Of a DNA stretch of 64,000 nucleotides, positions 50,738 through 60,706 are shown piece after piece. The stretch covers positions 496,001 through 560,000 of the forward strand of contig JBMNHK010000002.1 in assembly GCA_050950345.1 (NCBI GenBank). The letters are read 5' to 3'. The position numbers and the translations under genes are program-made. Each line of letters begins with the position of its first letter. Position 1 is the stretch's first letter. The notes beneath the pieces were generated by a model that saw only the letters and a list, made by a program, of their open reading frames with translations, made no database searches and was not told where the DNA came from. This stretch comes from Pelotomaculum_C sp050950345. Its GTDB lineage: Bacteria > Bacillota > Desulfotomaculia > Desulfotomaculales > Pelotomaculaceae.

Positions 50738-51411
50738 TTAGCTACCTCCATTTCCCGGTCCGGCAGTATCCCCAGGATAGTTTCTCCAGCTTTGACCTTA
50801 TCCCCTTTTTTTACATTTATTTTTGAGCCAATAGGAATAAATATCTCTGTGCCCGAACCAAATTTAATAATCCCGATTATTTCTCCACTCTGCAAAATTT
50901 GCCCGTTATCAGCCCAGCATTTAATGCGGCGGGCGATGAAACCTGTAATCTGGCAGACCATTATTTTAAAGCCGTCACTTTCTATACCGATAAAATTCTT
51001 CTCATTTATATCAGAGGCGTGGCTCTTAAAAGCCGGGATGAACTTACCCGGTCGATAATGCCTGTATCTCACCGTACCGGAGAGAGGGGAGCGGTTTAAG
51101 TGAACGTTGAAGATGGATAGAAAGATACTTATCCGTATGGCAGGTTCTTTAATAAACCTGTCCTCAATCACCTCATCTATTGCCATAATCGTGCCGTCGG
51201 CGGGGGATAAAATGTATTGCTCATTGCCTGGTATGTTTCTTTTCGGGTTGCGGAAGAAAAACAGGGTAAACAGAAAAAGAGCCGCCGGTATAATCGCAAG
51301 AGCCGGATAGACCGGATAAAGCAAGGCTGCTATAGCGATGAGGAGCACTAAATAGTGCCAGCATATTTTTAAGGTTAAGAAAAAACGGGATAATATATTA
51401 TCGCTAATCAC
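50734..51411 (-). CDS. psd: Phosphatidylserine decarboxylase
   Basis: 225 aa, the short Bacillota/archaeal-type enzyme. An N-terminal membrane hairpin is followed by YILSPADGTIMAIDEVIEDR, then FLSIFNVHLNRSPLSGTVRY. The self-cleavage site is IGIIKFGSGTEIFIP (the Ser of FGS becomes the pyruvoyl group). It converts phosphatidylserine to phosphatidylethanolamine and is coupled to pssA. Confidence 0.92.
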   Translation of the reverse strand: MISDNILSRFFLTLKICWHYLVLLIAIAALLYPVYPALAIIPAALFLFTLFFFRNPKRNIPGNEQYILSPADGTIMAIDEVIEDRFIKEPAIRISIFLSIFNVHLNRSPLSGTVRYRHYRPGKFIPAFKSHASDINEKNFIGIESDGFKIMVCQITGFIARRIKCWADNGQILQSGEIIGIIKFGSGTEIFIPIGSKINVKKGDKVKAGETILGILPDREMEVAK

Positions 51412-51575
51412 TTAGTTATTTAGCCCCTAGATTAAAGTAAACATTAAAAAAACCTTAGTTTATAATAACCTGAGAGACACGGCAATGCAAGGTTTAAAGC
51501 TGTCCCCTTGCGGGACAGATATTAATAGAAAATATTTTGATACTATTAAAATAATATCTTTATCTGGAGGAACTG

Positions 51576-52532
51576 ATGGGAAAAGGCCGCTATAACCTTT
51601 ATTCAGAACACCTGAGCAAGAAATTCGGTGCAAAGGTATACAAACTCCCTGTCAACCTGCCCGGGACATGTCCCAACCGTGACGGTACGCTAGGGTGGGG
51701 TGGCTGTGTCTTTTGCGATGAAGAAGGAGCGGGCTTTGAGTGTTTATCCAATGCTCTTTCGGTTAAGCAGCAAATAGCTGAAAACATGGCGTTCTTTCGC
51801 CGGCGCTACCATGCGGATAAATTTATTGTTTATTTTCAAGCCTTCACCAATACTTATATGCCCCTGGAGAGTTTCAAAGCCAATATTCTACAAGCTCTGG
51901 AACAAGACGTGGTTGGCCTGGCCATATCAACCCGGCCTGATTGTATTAATGACAGCTACCTGGCGTTTCTAGGGGAGATTAAGGAAAAATCAGGTGTGGA
52001 TATTAATATTGAGCTTGGACTGCAGACGGTAAATTATCATACTCTGGCCAGGCTTAACCGGGGCCATTCCCTGGCTGAATTTATCGATGCCGCGCTGAGA
52101 ATTAAACAGCATGGGTTAACTGTTTGCGCGCATTTGATCCTGAACCTGCCCTGGGATGACCTGACTGATTGTGTGGAGAACGCGAAAATCATTTCCGCCC
52201 TGGGGGTGGAATATGTAAAGCTGCACACTCTCTATGTAGTTAGAGGGACGGTGCTGGGTGACTGGTTCCAGCAGGGTGAATTCACTATTATTTCACTGGA
52301 GGATTATGTGGCAAGGGTGGGGGAGTTCCTGTCCTATCTTCACCCCTCTGTGGTGATCCAGCGGCTGGTTGGGCGGGGTCCCAGGGAAAGGCTTTTATTC
52401 AGCAACTGGGGCGCCAGTTGGTGGTTAGTAAAACAGCGGATTGAGGAATATTTAGATGACAACGATATTTATCAGGGGATGAAATGCGATTACCTGAATG
52501 GTAAAGCCCTGCGTTCGCATGGTTATGCCTAA
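51576..52532 (+). CDS. TIGR01212-family radical SAM protein (YhcC-like)
   Basis: 318 aa. KLPVNLPGTCPNRDGTLGWG with GGCVFCDEEG gives the cysteines that hold the 4Fe-4S cluster and S-adenosylmethionine. Further conserved parts are FIVYFQAFTNTY, LAISTRPDCI and INIELGLQTVNYHTLARLNR. The family has the elongator-like radical fold; it probably modifies RNA or acts in an anaerobic pathway, but no reaction is fixed. Starts behind CTGGAGGAACT. Its last ~130 bases overlap the convergent transglycosylase frame. Confidence 0.88.
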   Translation: MGKGRYNLYSEHLSKKFGAKVYKLPVNLPGTCPNRDGTLGWGGCVFCDEEGAGFECLSNALSVKQQIAENMAFFRRRYHADKFIVYFQAFTNTYMPLESFKANILQALEQDVVGLAISTRPDCINDSYLAFLGEIKEKSGVDINIELGLQTVNYHTLARLNRGHSLAEFIDAALRIKQHGLTVCAHLILNLPWDDLTDCVENAKIISALGVEYVKLHTLYVVRGTVLGDWFQQGEFTIISLEDYVARVGEFLSYLHPSVVIQRLVGRGPRERLLFSNWGASWWLVKQRIEEYLDDNDIYQGMKCDYLNGKALRSHGYA

Positions 52533-53118
52533 CCTGGCTGTATAAGCGATTGTAGAGCTTATAATAAAAGAGAACTTTCCCTACATAGTTTCTTGTTTCA
52601 GGAAAAGGAATTCGGGAAATATCGCTTGCCTGTGTAGTTAGTTTATTGTCGGCCAGCCATTCTGCCACATTGCCCCTGCCCCCGTTATAAGCTGCCAGAA
52701 TTAACACTGTATTATCGCCGAATTCTTTGGCTAAATCTGCAATATACCATGTGCCAAATTTGATGTTTGTTTCCGGCACAAATAAAATGTCGTGATCATA
52801 GTTTGCTTCACCCATTTGGCCGGCCACCCATGCTCCGGTATCGGGCATAATCTGCATTAAACCCATGGCGCCCCGCTCTGAGACCGCTTTACTGTTAAAA
52901 TTGCTTTCGGTTTTGATTACCGCTGCGATGAGCAAAGGATCAACATTATATAACTCCCCGTAAAAGGTTATGGTTTCCTGGTAAGGTATAGGGTAGATTA
53001 ACTGCAGGATTTTGTCGAAGTTAAAGATAGCCAGCAATAAGAGAAGGAGCAGGATTACTCTGCGCCTTGCCTTCTTCTTGTTTAATCTCCTACGGGACAA
53101 TGCTACCAAAAATATCAC
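52399..53118 (-). CDS. Lytic transglycosylase (SLT family)
   Basis: 239 aa. One N-terminal membrane anchor (RRRVILLLLLLLAIFNFDKI) and an SLT domain: YNVDPLLIAAVIKTESNFNS (catalytic Glu), AVSERGAMGLMQIMPDTGAW, then LILAAYNGGRGNV. It cleaves glycan strands at the cell surface. The domain ends near NYVGKVLFYYKLYNRLYSQ. The last ~45 residues overlap the convergent radical SAM gene and look non-conserved, so the true end may be earlier in evolution or a stop may have been lost. It is downstream of coaE, probably in one transcript. Confidence 0.88.
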   Translation of the reverse strand: MIFLVALSRRRLNKKKARRRVILLLLLLLAIFNFDKILQLIYPIPYQETITFYGELYNVDPLLIAAVIKTESNFNSKAVSERGAMGLMQIMPDTGAWVAGQMGEANYDHDILFVPETNIKFGTWYIADLAKEFGDNTVLILAAYNGGRGNVAEWLADNKLTTQASDISRIPFPETRNYVGKVLFYYKLYNRLYSQVRHNHANAGLYHSGNRISSPDKYRCHLNIPQSAVLLTTNWRPSC

Positions 53119-53155
53119 TCCGCGGCTTTTAACTTATATAATACTTATGTCAAAC

Positions 53156-53779
53156 TTACCTTGAGGATGTCTTATTCTGTAGCTCATCCCAGAGTTTTTG
53201 TACCTGTTCTTTGGTAGCAGAAAAATCGCCGGTATTATCTATGACCCGGGTTGCTAGTTTTTGCTTTAAATCCTGGGGCAGCTGCGCGGCGATCCTGTTT
53301 TGTATTTCCTGCGGGGTAAGGTTGTCTCTGGCAACCAGCCGCTCAACCTGCCTGGCTTCATCCACAATAACGACCCATACAGCATCCACTTTTTTATCCA
53401 GACCTACTTCGAACAACAAGGGTGCCTCGATAACCAGCACTCCTGATGTGGAAGTGCCGGGCGGCCTTTGCCTGAAATCGCTGATGGCCTGCTCAATGGC
53501 CTCCTGGATGTACGGGTGGACGATTTCATTGAGTCTGTTTCTGGCCTGGGGGTTGGCAAAGACGATATCGCCCAGCATCCTTCTGTTCAAAGCCCTGTTC
53601 CCGTCTATTATGGAGGGGCCGAATTCCTCCACCAGGGCTGCCAGAGCCGGTTTGCCGGGTAACACTACATCCCGCGCCACCTGGTCGGCATCAATCACCT
53701 GTGCGCCCATTTCTCTCAGCAGGCGGGCTACACTGCTTTTCCCGCTCCCGATATTACCGGTAAGACCAATAACATGCAT
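53156..53779 (-). CDS. coaE: Dephospho-CoA kinase
   Basis: 207 aa. MHVIGLTGNIGSGKSSVARL is the P-loop, VIDADQVARDVVLPGKPALA the substrate part, and VLVIEAPLLFEVGLDKKVDA the Walker B-like region. It phosphorylates dephospho-CoA in the last step of coenzyme A synthesis. It lies in the polA-mutM-coaE cluster common in Bacillota. About 125 bases separate it from mutM. Confidence 0.95.
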   Translation of the reverse strand: MHVIGLTGNIGSGKSSVARLLREMGAQVIDADQVARDVVLPGKPALAALVEEFGPSIIDGNRALNRRMLGDIVFANPQARNRLNEIVHPYIQEAIEQAISDFRQRPPGTSTSGVLVIEAPLLFEVGLDKKVDAVWVVIVDEARQVERLVARDNLTPQEIQNRIAAQLPQDLKQKLATRVIDNTGDFSATKEQVQKLWDELQNKTSSR

Positions 53780-53903
53780 ATGACCACTCCATTTTTTTTA
53801 TTTCTTTTCCGGCTACCGGCGTTCCTTCAACAATATTTACCATGTCAATATATTTTGCATGGCGCCGGCAGCAGCTTTGACTAAAGATATAAGTGAACAA
53901 ACC

Positions 53904-54731
53904 CTAGATTTTCTGACAAATGGGACAGTAGTAAGAGCTGCGCCCGCCTACCTTTTTCCGTACAAGCGGCAGGTTGCAGCGGGTGCAGGGTTCTCCTTTT
54001 CTGCCATATACCCTCAGAAGTTCCTGGTAACTGCCGGTACGGCCTTCGCCATCGATATAATCCCGCAGGGTGGTACCCCTGTTTTCTATGCCTTCCCGGA
54101 GCACCTCCCGGATGGCCTGGTGGAGAGCGGTGATCTCATTGTCTGTCAGGGTATTTGTTAATCTTTCCGGGTGGATTCTGGCCCGGTGCAGCGCTTCATC
54201 TGTGTAGATGTTACCCAGTCCCGCAATAAAGGTCTGGTCAAGGAGCAGCGGCTTTATCCTGGTGCGTCGCCGGCTCAGTTCCTGCTTGAGATATTCCCTG
54301 GTGAACATAGCACTCAGGGGCTCAAGACCAAGTTTATTAAAACCTGACAGCTCAGAAAGTGAGTCAGCCGTTACCAGCCACAGCCCGCCAAACTGCCGGG
54401 TATCGCAAAAGCGCAGTTCACAACCGTCACTCAGGGTGAAAATCACATGAGTGTGTTTGGCCAGGGAAGCTGTTTTTTCCGAGTAAGTGAGCCTGCCGGT
54501 CATGCGCAGGTGCACCAGGAGAATGTGGTTGTCGCTTAAAAGGAGCAGCAGGTATTTGCCGCGTCTTTTAATCCCCAGAATCTTTTTATCGATAATCCCG
54601 GCCGCGAAGGTGTCCGGAGCCGGCTGCTTGATCACTCTGGGCAACAAGATGTTGACTGCAGTAAACGTAAGTCCCGCAAGCTTTGGTTCAAGGGTACGCC
54701 TGATGGTTTCTACTTCTGGCAATTCCGGCAT
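53904..54731 (-). CDS. mutM: Formamidopyrimidine-DNA glycosylase
   Basis: 275 aa. MPELPEVETIRRTLEPKLAG holds the catalytic Pro2/Glu3. LLLDQTFIAGLGNIYTDEAL is the helix-two-turn-helix, and CTRCNLPLVRKKVGGRSSYY with CPICQ the C-terminal zinc finger. It removes 8-oxoguanine and ring-opened purines. The start codon shares one base with the polA stop, so both are translated together. Confidence 0.95.
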   Translation of the reverse strand: MPELPEVETIRRTLEPKLAGLTFTAVNILLPRVIKQPAPDTFAAGIIDKKILGIKRRGKYLLLLLSDNHILLVHLRMTGRLTYSEKTASLAKHTHVIFTLSDGCELRFCDTRQFGGLWLVTADSLSELSGFNKLGLEPLSAMFTREYLKQELSRRRTRIKPLLLDQTFIAGLGNIYTDEALHRARIHPERLTNTLTDNEITALHQAIREVLREGIENRGTTLRDYIDGEGRTGSYQELLRVYGRKGEPCTRCNLPLVRKKVGGRSSYYCPICQKI

Positions 54732-57445
54732 TACATAGTCTCCTTAATTCCTTTTACGTCGTACCAGTTGGGCCCTATTTTTATGTCCACGGTTAACGGC
54801 ACATCTAAAACCAGGGCGTTTTCCATGCAGCGCTTAACCAGTTCCTTCAGCCTGTCGATTTCTGCTGCCGGTGCGTCAAAGATCAGTTCATCGTGCACCT
54901 GAAGGAGCATTTTGGCAGCTAGGCCGTGTTCCTTTAATTCACGATAAATGTTAACCATGGCTAATTTGATGATATCTGCGGCAGAGCCTTGAATAGGAGT
55001 GTTCATGGCCGTCCGTTCCCCGAAATTTCGCAAAGTCCGGTTGGGGCTAAAAAGATCCGGCAAATAACGGCGCCTGTTTAAAAGGGTGGTAACGTAGCCC
55101 TTTTCTCGCGCTTCACGGATCACCCGGTCAATATATCTTTTCACTCCGGCATAGCGGGTGAAGTAATTATCTATATACTGTTTGGCCTCCTGGCGGGACA
55201 CATTGATATCACGGCTTAGACCGAAATCGCTGAGACCGTAGATGATGCCGAAATTTACTGCTTTAGCCCTGCTGCGCATTTCAGCTGTTACTTCTTCAGG
55301 AGGAACGCCGAAGACCTCGGAGGCTGTCCGGGTGTGGATATCTTCTCCTTTCCTGAAGGCGTCGATCAACACCGGGTCGCCGCTTAAGTGGGCCAGAATA
55401 CGCAGCTCAATCTGGGAGTAGTCTGCAGTCAAGAGCAGGTTTTCCGGCTTTGATGCTGTGAAGGCCTTGCGGATCAGCCGTCCTGCTTCCATCCTGATGG
55501 GGATATTTTGCAGATTTGGCTCAGCGCTGGATAAACGTCCGGTAGCGGTGACGGTTTGATGAAAAGTCGTGTGCAGATGTCCGGTTGCCGGGTTGAGCAG
55601 GGCAGCTAGACCATCCGTATAAGTTGATTTCAGCTTGATCAACTGGCGGTATTCCAAAATTTTGGCTACCACATCGTGGGACATGGCCAATTTCTCTAAA
55701 ACCCCTGCATCGGTAGAGTATCCGGTTTTAGTTTTTTTGAGCACCGGGAGCTTCAAATCCTCAAACAACACCTTGCCCAGCTGTTTAGGGGAATTAATGT
55801 TAAACTCCTGTCCGGCCAGTTCGTAAATATCCTTTGTCAATAGCTCAATCGATGCTCCCAGATTTCTGGACATTTCCTCCAGGTACTCCTTATCTACCTT
55901 GATCCCCTCAATTTCCATAGCAGCAAGGATTTCCACTAAAGGCATCTCCACCTCATAGAACAGGCGATCTTGTTCCTGGAGCTTGAGTTTTTCATCCAGC
56001 ACTTCTGCCAGTTGTAGTATGCTCTGAGCCCTGGCGGGGAGGTTTTCTTCCCCCTTGGGCAATACTTCTTCCAGGTGTTCCAGGGAGACATCTTCAAGAG
56101 CACGGTTAGGAACGGCAGGATTAAGCAGATAAGCGGCAAGCATGCTGTCAAAGGCCAGATGGTTCAAGCTGATACCGCTGTGATGCAATAACCATATTGC
56201 TTCCTTGCCGTTGTGACAGTATTTTTTAATGGTGGGATCTTCACAAATAGTTTTTAGAGTCTGCATAGCAATGGCAGCGAAAGAGCCCGCGTCATTACCT
56301 GCATTTAGGTCAGAAGATAGAGTTTTATCTGCGACAGCAAGACGGTATACATTGCCGCCTTTAAGGGCAAACCCTGCGGCGCTAATTTGCCGCTGGTCGT
56401 CACTTTCTATGGCCAGGGCGATTGTGCCGCTCTTTTGAGCTGCTTTAATCAGGCTCTTAAGATCAGCGGCTGTAGCCAGGCGCTTGAAATCTACCAGACA
56501 GGTTTCGAGATCCGGTTCCGGAAAAGCTTGTTGGGCGGCGATAGTAGCGCGGCTTGCGCCATCTTTTGACTTTTCTCCATTGTTCCAAAAAATGGACTTA
56601 ATCAGGGAATTAAACTCCAGTTTTTTAAAAACATCAAGCAGTTCTTTATAGTCGGGGCCTTGCCAGCGGCATTGTTCCAGATCGATAGCAATAGGTGCTG
56701 TTCGATGGATGGTGACGAGCTGTTTAGACATGAGCGCTTGTTCCTTATGAGCCCGGAGTTGTGTACCCACACGGCCGGTGATCTCATCAGCTGCTGCCAG
56801 CAGTGCTTCCATGCTGCCGTATTCTTTCAGCAAGCGTGCGGCTGTCTTTTCACCGATACCCGGTACGCCGGGGACATTGTCCGATGAGTCCCCTGTCAGG
56901 CCCCGAAAGTCGGTATACTGCAGCGGGGTAATGCCAAATCTGTCCCAGACCTTGCCGGCGTCGTAATCCTCCAGTTCACTGATGCCTTTTCTGGTCAGCT
57001 TGACCCTCGTAAGGGGGGAGATCAGCTGCAGGGCGTCCCGGTCCCCTGTCAGGATAATACTCTCGATCCCGGTTTGTTCAGCCTGGGCTGACAGGGTGCC
57101 GATCAAATCATCAGCTTCAAAATTGTCCAGTTCAAAAATCTGTATACGCATTGCCTGCAAGACTTCTTTAACCAGTGGGAACTGAGGCCGCAGTTCCTCT
57201 GGTGTAGGTTTGCGGGTTCCCTTGTATGCCTTGTATTCACTGTGGCGAAATGTGATTTTCCCTTTGTCAAAGGCAACGGCAATGAAATCAGGCTTTCCTT
57301 CGGCCAAAACCTTTAACAGCATATTGGTAAATCCAAAAACGGCATTGGTAGCCAGGCCGCTGCTGGTGGAAAGGGGTGGAATGGCATGAAAAGCACGGTG
57401 GAGCAGGCTGTTCCCGTCTATAATGATCATCGTTTCTGAAGGCAC
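54731..57445 (-). CDS. polA: DNA polymerase I
   Basis: 904 aa. The 5' nuclease domain (about residues 1-290) shows AVFGFTNMLLKVLAEGKPDF, DNFEADDLIGTLSA and DFRGLTGDSSDNVPGVPGIG. The middle 3'-5' exonuclease-type domain has ALAIESDD where active enzymes have FDTET, so proofreading is probably absent, as in other Bacillota. The polymerase domain has LLTADYSQIELRILAHLSGD (motif A), RSRAKAVNFGIIYGLSDFGL (motif B) and LLQVHDELIFDA (motif C). It fills gaps in repair and replication. Confidence 0.95.
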   Translation of the reverse strand: MPSETMIIIDGNSLLHRAFHAIPPLSTSSGLATNAVFGFTNMLLKVLAEGKPDFIAVAFDKGKITFRHSEYKAYKGTRKPTPEELRPQFPLVKEVLQAMRIQIFELDNFEADDLIGTLSAQAEQTGIESIILTGDRDALQLISPLTRVKLTRKGISELEDYDAGKVWDRFGITPLQYTDFRGLTGDSSDNVPGVPGIGEKTAARLLKEYGSMEALLAAADEITGRVGTQLRAHKEQALMSKQLVTIHRTAPIAIDLEQCRWQGPDYKELLDVFKKLEFNSLIKSIFWNNGEKSKDGASRATIAAQQAFPEPDLETCLVDFKRLATAADLKSLIKAAQKSGTIALAIESDDQRQISAAGFALKGGNVYRLAVADKTLSSDLNAGNDAGSFAAIAMQTLKTICEDPTIKKYCHNGKEAIWLLHHSGISLNHLAFDSMLAAYLLNPAVPNRALEDVSLEHLEEVLPKGEENLPARAQSILQLAEVLDEKLKLQEQDRLFYEVEMPLVEILAAMEIEGIKVDKEYLEEMSRNLGASIELLTKDIYELAGQEFNINSPKQLGKVLFEDLKLPVLKKTKTGYSTDAGVLEKLAMSHDVVAKILEYRQLIKLKSTYTDGLAALLNPATGHLHTTFHQTVTATGRLSSAEPNLQNIPIRMEAGRLIRKAFTASKPENLLLTADYSQIELRILAHLSGDPVLIDAFRKGEDIHTRTASEVFGVPPEEVTAEMRSRAKAVNFGIIYGLSDFGLSRDINVSRQEAKQYIDNYFTRYAGVKRYIDRVIREAREKGYVTTLLNRRRYLPDLFSPNRTLRNFGERTAMNTPIQGSAADIIKLAMVNIYRELKEHGLAAKMLLQVHDELIFDAPAAEIDRLKELVKRCMENALVLDVPLTVDIKIGPNWYDVKGIKETM

Positions 57446-57599
57446 TACTATTACACCTTTCTTAAACTATTTTTTGTATTATTTCACCGGTAAAAGTCTA
57501 AATACCTTCAGGCCAGTAAACCTGGCGCTGAAGAAATACTTGCAGGATTTTACTTTCCGGAAGGCGAATAAACCTGTTATTATTTGCGAGGTGATCTCA

Positions 57600-59039
57600 T
57601 TGTATAATGGTGCGCGACTGGTTCTTAGCCTTGTATTGTGCATATCCCTTTTATTGGTCAGGCCGCCTGTAACCTCGGCTTCCGGGGCTGTTACTTTTGA
57701 GGCGGTTTTTGAATACGTTCAGAATATGCATATCAGCAGCCCCCAGGTGGATAAGCTGTATGAAGGGGCGATCAACGGTCTGATTGATACTCTGGCCGAT
57801 CCCTATTCTGAGTATATGGATCCGGAAGCCTTGAAGGATTTTAACGCTTCCTTGCAGGGCGCTTTTGTTGGGGTGGGGATTGAACTTGTGCCGGGTGAAG
57901 GCTATCCCAGTGTGCTGCGCACCATCGAAGGCAGCCCGGCGGAAAAAGCCGGCATAAGAGCCGGTGATGTGATTATCCAGGTTGATCAAGATGATCTTTT
58001 TGAAGCATCCTTGCCCAGGGTTATTCAAAAAATTAGGGGACTGGAAGGCTCTCCGGTCAGGTTGACCATACTGCGGGGCGGTGAGCCTTTGGAATTCGAT
58101 TTGTTGCGCTCCAGTATCAGCTTGCCGTCGGTTTACAGTGAACTGCTGGGTGGCGGCCTCGGGTATATCAGTATAAAGTTCTTTGGCGGCAGCACAGCTG
58201 ATGAATTTGAAGCAGCTTTGGCAGAATTGCAACAAAAAGGAGCTGAAAAATTGGTCCTGGATCTGAGGGATGATCCAGGCGGCTATCTCCAGGCAGCTGT
58301 CCAGATTGCCGGTAGCTTTATAGAAAAAGGGAAGACAGTAGTCAGTATCGTCGACAATAAGCAGAATCGCCAGGTTTTCTATGCCGAGGGCGACGCAAGC
58401 GCACGCAATATGCCTTTAGCTATACTTGTCAACAGTTCCACAGCCAGTGCTGCGGAGATATTGGCAGGGGCGCTGCAGCACTACGGTATGGCGGGTTTAA
58501 TCGGCGAAAGGACTTTTGGCAAAGGCACTGTCCAGACGATCATTCCATTGGAAAACGGCGGCGCTTTGAAGTTAACCACGGCCCGTTATCATACTCCTGA
58601 TGACAGGATTATCGACCACACAGGTCTGGAACCTGATATCCAGGTGCTGACCCCGACCCTCCAGTTGCTTAAAGCAAAAAATTACCTGAATCCCCCTTTG
58701 CGGACAACCATTATCTTTGAACACGGTACCAGTGAGGCCAGTGTTAACGGTACTATCGTCAAGCTACCGCAAGGACCGCTGTTGCAGGATGGCGTCTACT
58801 ACCTGCCCCTCAGGTTTGTTTTTGAAGCCCTGGGGTATCAGGTAGACTGGCATCCTGATGAAGGTCGCATCAAGGTGAAATATATTCAGAATGAACGATC
58901 TTTATTAGAAGGGCATAACGTGACGATAACGGGACCCGTAATCAATCATAATGACATAGCTTTTATTCCTTTAACGGCATTAAAGCAGTTTAATTTTAAA
59001 ACTAATGTTGTAAAAAATCGAATTACAGTTGAGAAATAG
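57600..59039 (+). CDS. S41 C-terminal processing protease (CtpA-like) with stalk-domain tail
   Basis: About 479 aa. The start is TTG 57600 (or GTG 57591); GAGGTG fits the former, and the frame from 57423 lies within polA. Signal peptide ARLVLSLVLCISLLLVRPPV. PDZ domain with VGVGIELVPGEGYPSVLRTI and RAGDVIIQVDQDDLF. The S41 core shows GGLGYISIKFFGGSTADEF, ILVNSSTASAAEILAGAL (catalytic Ser) and ERTFGKGTVQ (catalytic Lys). The C-terminus (from ~ residue 385) is a copper amine oxidase N-terminal-type domain (YLPLRFVFEALGYQVDWHPD). It cleaves exported or spore-related proteins outside the membrane. Confidence 0.88.
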   Translation: MYNGARLVLSLVLCISLLLVRPPVTSASGAVTFEAVFEYVQNMHISSPQVDKLYEGAINGLIDTLADPYSEYMDPEALKDFNASLQGAFVGVGIELVPGEGYPSVLRTIEGSPAEKAGIRAGDVIIQVDQDDLFEASLPRVIQKIRGLEGSPVRLTILRGGEPLEFDLLRSSISLPSVYSELLGGGLGYISIKFFGGSTADEFEAALAELQQKGAEKLVLDLRDDPGGYLQAAVQIAGSFIEKGKTVVSIVDNKQNRQVFYAEGDASARNMPLAILVNSSTASAAEILAGALQHYGMAGLIGERTFGKGTVQTIIPLENGGALKLTTARYHTPDDRIIDHTGLEPDIQVLTPTLQLLKAKNYLNPPLRTTIIFEHGTSEASVNGTIVKLPQGPLLQDGVYYLPLRFVFEALGYQVDWHPDEGRIKVKYIQNERSLLEGHNVTITGPVINHNDIAFIPLTALKQFNFKTNVVKNRITVEK

Positions 59040-59117
59040 TTGTTTTTATGGTATAAGTAATAATCGATTTGATTAATATTCTTGGTTTTAAGGCTAGTAT
59101 ATTAAGGGGGTGTTTTC

Positions 59118-60569
59118 ATGCCCGGAACAAAAAAGCCATGTTTATGTAGTAAAGATAAACCAAACCATGACTGCTGCGGCAGGAAAGTCTTCTCCCTTGA
59201 TCAGGTCAGGTGGCGCCATGCTGGGCAAGAACTGCGGCGCAGTCTTGGCGACTTTGCCGATCAACCCGCCTTTGCCTGGGAAGCCGCCCGGGCACAGGAC
59301 TTGTATTTAGGTTGTATGGATCAACATTTGATTGGCTATTATGATGACTTTACCATGGAACGTTGCTTTGAATGGTTTATATTCGACTATAAACTGTCCA
59401 ACGGCAAGACCGTGCTGGAAACTTTCAAACAGGAAAAAATGGGGGAACTGGACGACAAAACTTATGAGCTGGCTAAAGCCTGGGCGAACTCGCGCATTTC
59501 TCTTTATGAGGTGACCTCGCTTTTGCCTGGCGAAGGTTTGGTGATTAAGGAATTGCTTGGCCGCGGGTCAATCAGGGTGCGCGATTTAAATGCAGCCTTG
59601 GAAATACAACCTGGCAATATTCTGTTGATGAGGGTGCTTAAGGTGGGGGAAGAGTATGAGTTTTCCACCAGTGGCCTGGCTTTGCCCAGTGAATGTAAGG
59701 AAGAACTCCTAAAGAAGCTGCACCAGGATCGACAGGATTATTATGCAAGCAAGGGTAGCAGAGTCAGAGGCTGGCGAAGCTACTTGAAAGACAGAGCGCA
59801 CCAGATCAACGCTTTTGTTCTGGAGCTTAGCTATTCAGAGGAACGGCCCCAACAGCAACAAAAACCGGAGAAGTTCGCCCTTGAACATATAGCTGTATAT
59901 TCTATACAGAACTGGCAGGATGTCCTGAAAAAATTCGACTGCTCGACTGACTTGACATTGCTGCGTGAGTATTATGATCCCATAGGGAATTTCCGGCAAG
60001 CGACGGCTGTTTTGCTAGGCCGTCAAAGAGGGGAAAATCCGTTACGCATTGTCATGGGACATTTGTTCCTGACCACCAGGTATATTGTCCTAACCTGCAC
60101 GGTTGAGGGATGTATGAATGTGGCAAAGGAAATGTGCCTGGAGTTGTTTAAGGATAACATTGTAGATAGCCGGGGTAATGGTGCGGAGCAACAGAGGCTT
60201 TCTCCCCAGTGGCCGGAACCCGGTTATGCGGCAGTTGCCGACCAGATCCTGGATGGACTTCAATCCCTTGGCTACGGAGATAAACAGCAAATGGGTGCCC
60301 TGCAGCTATGGTATGACTATTGCACCAAAGAACAACCGGTTATTCGCAAAACAGAGGTTTGGGTTGCCACAGTGATCTATACTTTTGGACGCCTGGAAAA
60401 AAACAAAGCAGTCAGGCAACAGGATTTAGCCGGGCAGTATGAGGTAGCTTCTTCGACTATATCAGCAAAATTTAAGATGATCTGCCAGGCTCTGCGGCTG
60501 GCTGTTTATGATAAGCGCTATACCGTTACAAGAGTACCCGGTAAAAACACAAGGCAAACAATTTTCTAA
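59118..60569 (+). CDS. Unknown protein with SEC-C-like zinc motif
   Basis: 483 aa, soluble. It starts MPGTKKPCLCSKDKPNHDCC; CLCSKDKPNHDCCG resembles the SEC-C/zinc motif that binds a metal through Cys and His. The middle is helical. The C-terminal ~60 residues (AVRQQDLAGQYEVASSTISA) look like a helix-turn-helix. It may be a regulator or an adaptor of translation/export. I recognise no full-length family. The ATG at 59118 has AGGGGGTG upstream, and the gene has its own terminator. Confidence 0.6.
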   Translation: MPGTKKPCLCSKDKPNHDCCGRKVFSLDQVRWRHAGQELRRSLGDFADQPAFAWEAARAQDLYLGCMDQHLIGYYDDFTMERCFEWFIFDYKLSNGKTVLETFKQEKMGELDDKTYELAKAWANSRISLYEVTSLLPGEGLVIKELLGRGSIRVRDLNAALEIQPGNILLMRVLKVGEEYEFSTSGLALPSECKEELLKKLHQDRQDYYASKGSRVRGWRSYLKDRAHQINAFVLELSYSEERPQQQQKPEKFALEHIAVYSIQNWQDVLKKFDCSTDLTLLREYYDPIGNFRQATAVLLGRQRGENPLRIVMGHLFLTTRYIVLTCTVEGCMNVAKEMCLELFKDNIVDSRGNGAEQQRLSPQWPEPGYAAVADQILDGLQSLGYGDKQQMGALQLWYDYCTKEQPVIRKTEVWVATVIYTFGRLEKNKAVRQQDLAGQYEVASSTISAKFKMICQALRLAVYDKRYTVTRVPGKNTRQTIF

Positions 60570-60618
60570 ATATCAAGGAATTGTACTTATAAAAGACAAG
60601 TTAAAAGTTCGCTATCAG

Positions 60619-60645
60619 GCCTGCTGGTTGAAGCAGGCTTTTGTT
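60619..60645 (+). terminator. Intrinsic terminator
   Basis: GCCTGCT-GGTTGA-AGCAGGC followed by TTTTGTTTT, 50 bases after the preceding stop. Confidence 0.85.
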
Positions 60646-60706
60646 TTATCGAATAAGTTTAAATGAGAATAGAGATAATAACCATAATAATAAAGGAGGT
60701 AGAAAG

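Noticed and set aside
57423..57599. Extension of the S41 protease frame back to 57423
   Set aside because: It would lie inside the polA start and remove the signal peptide from the N-terminus.
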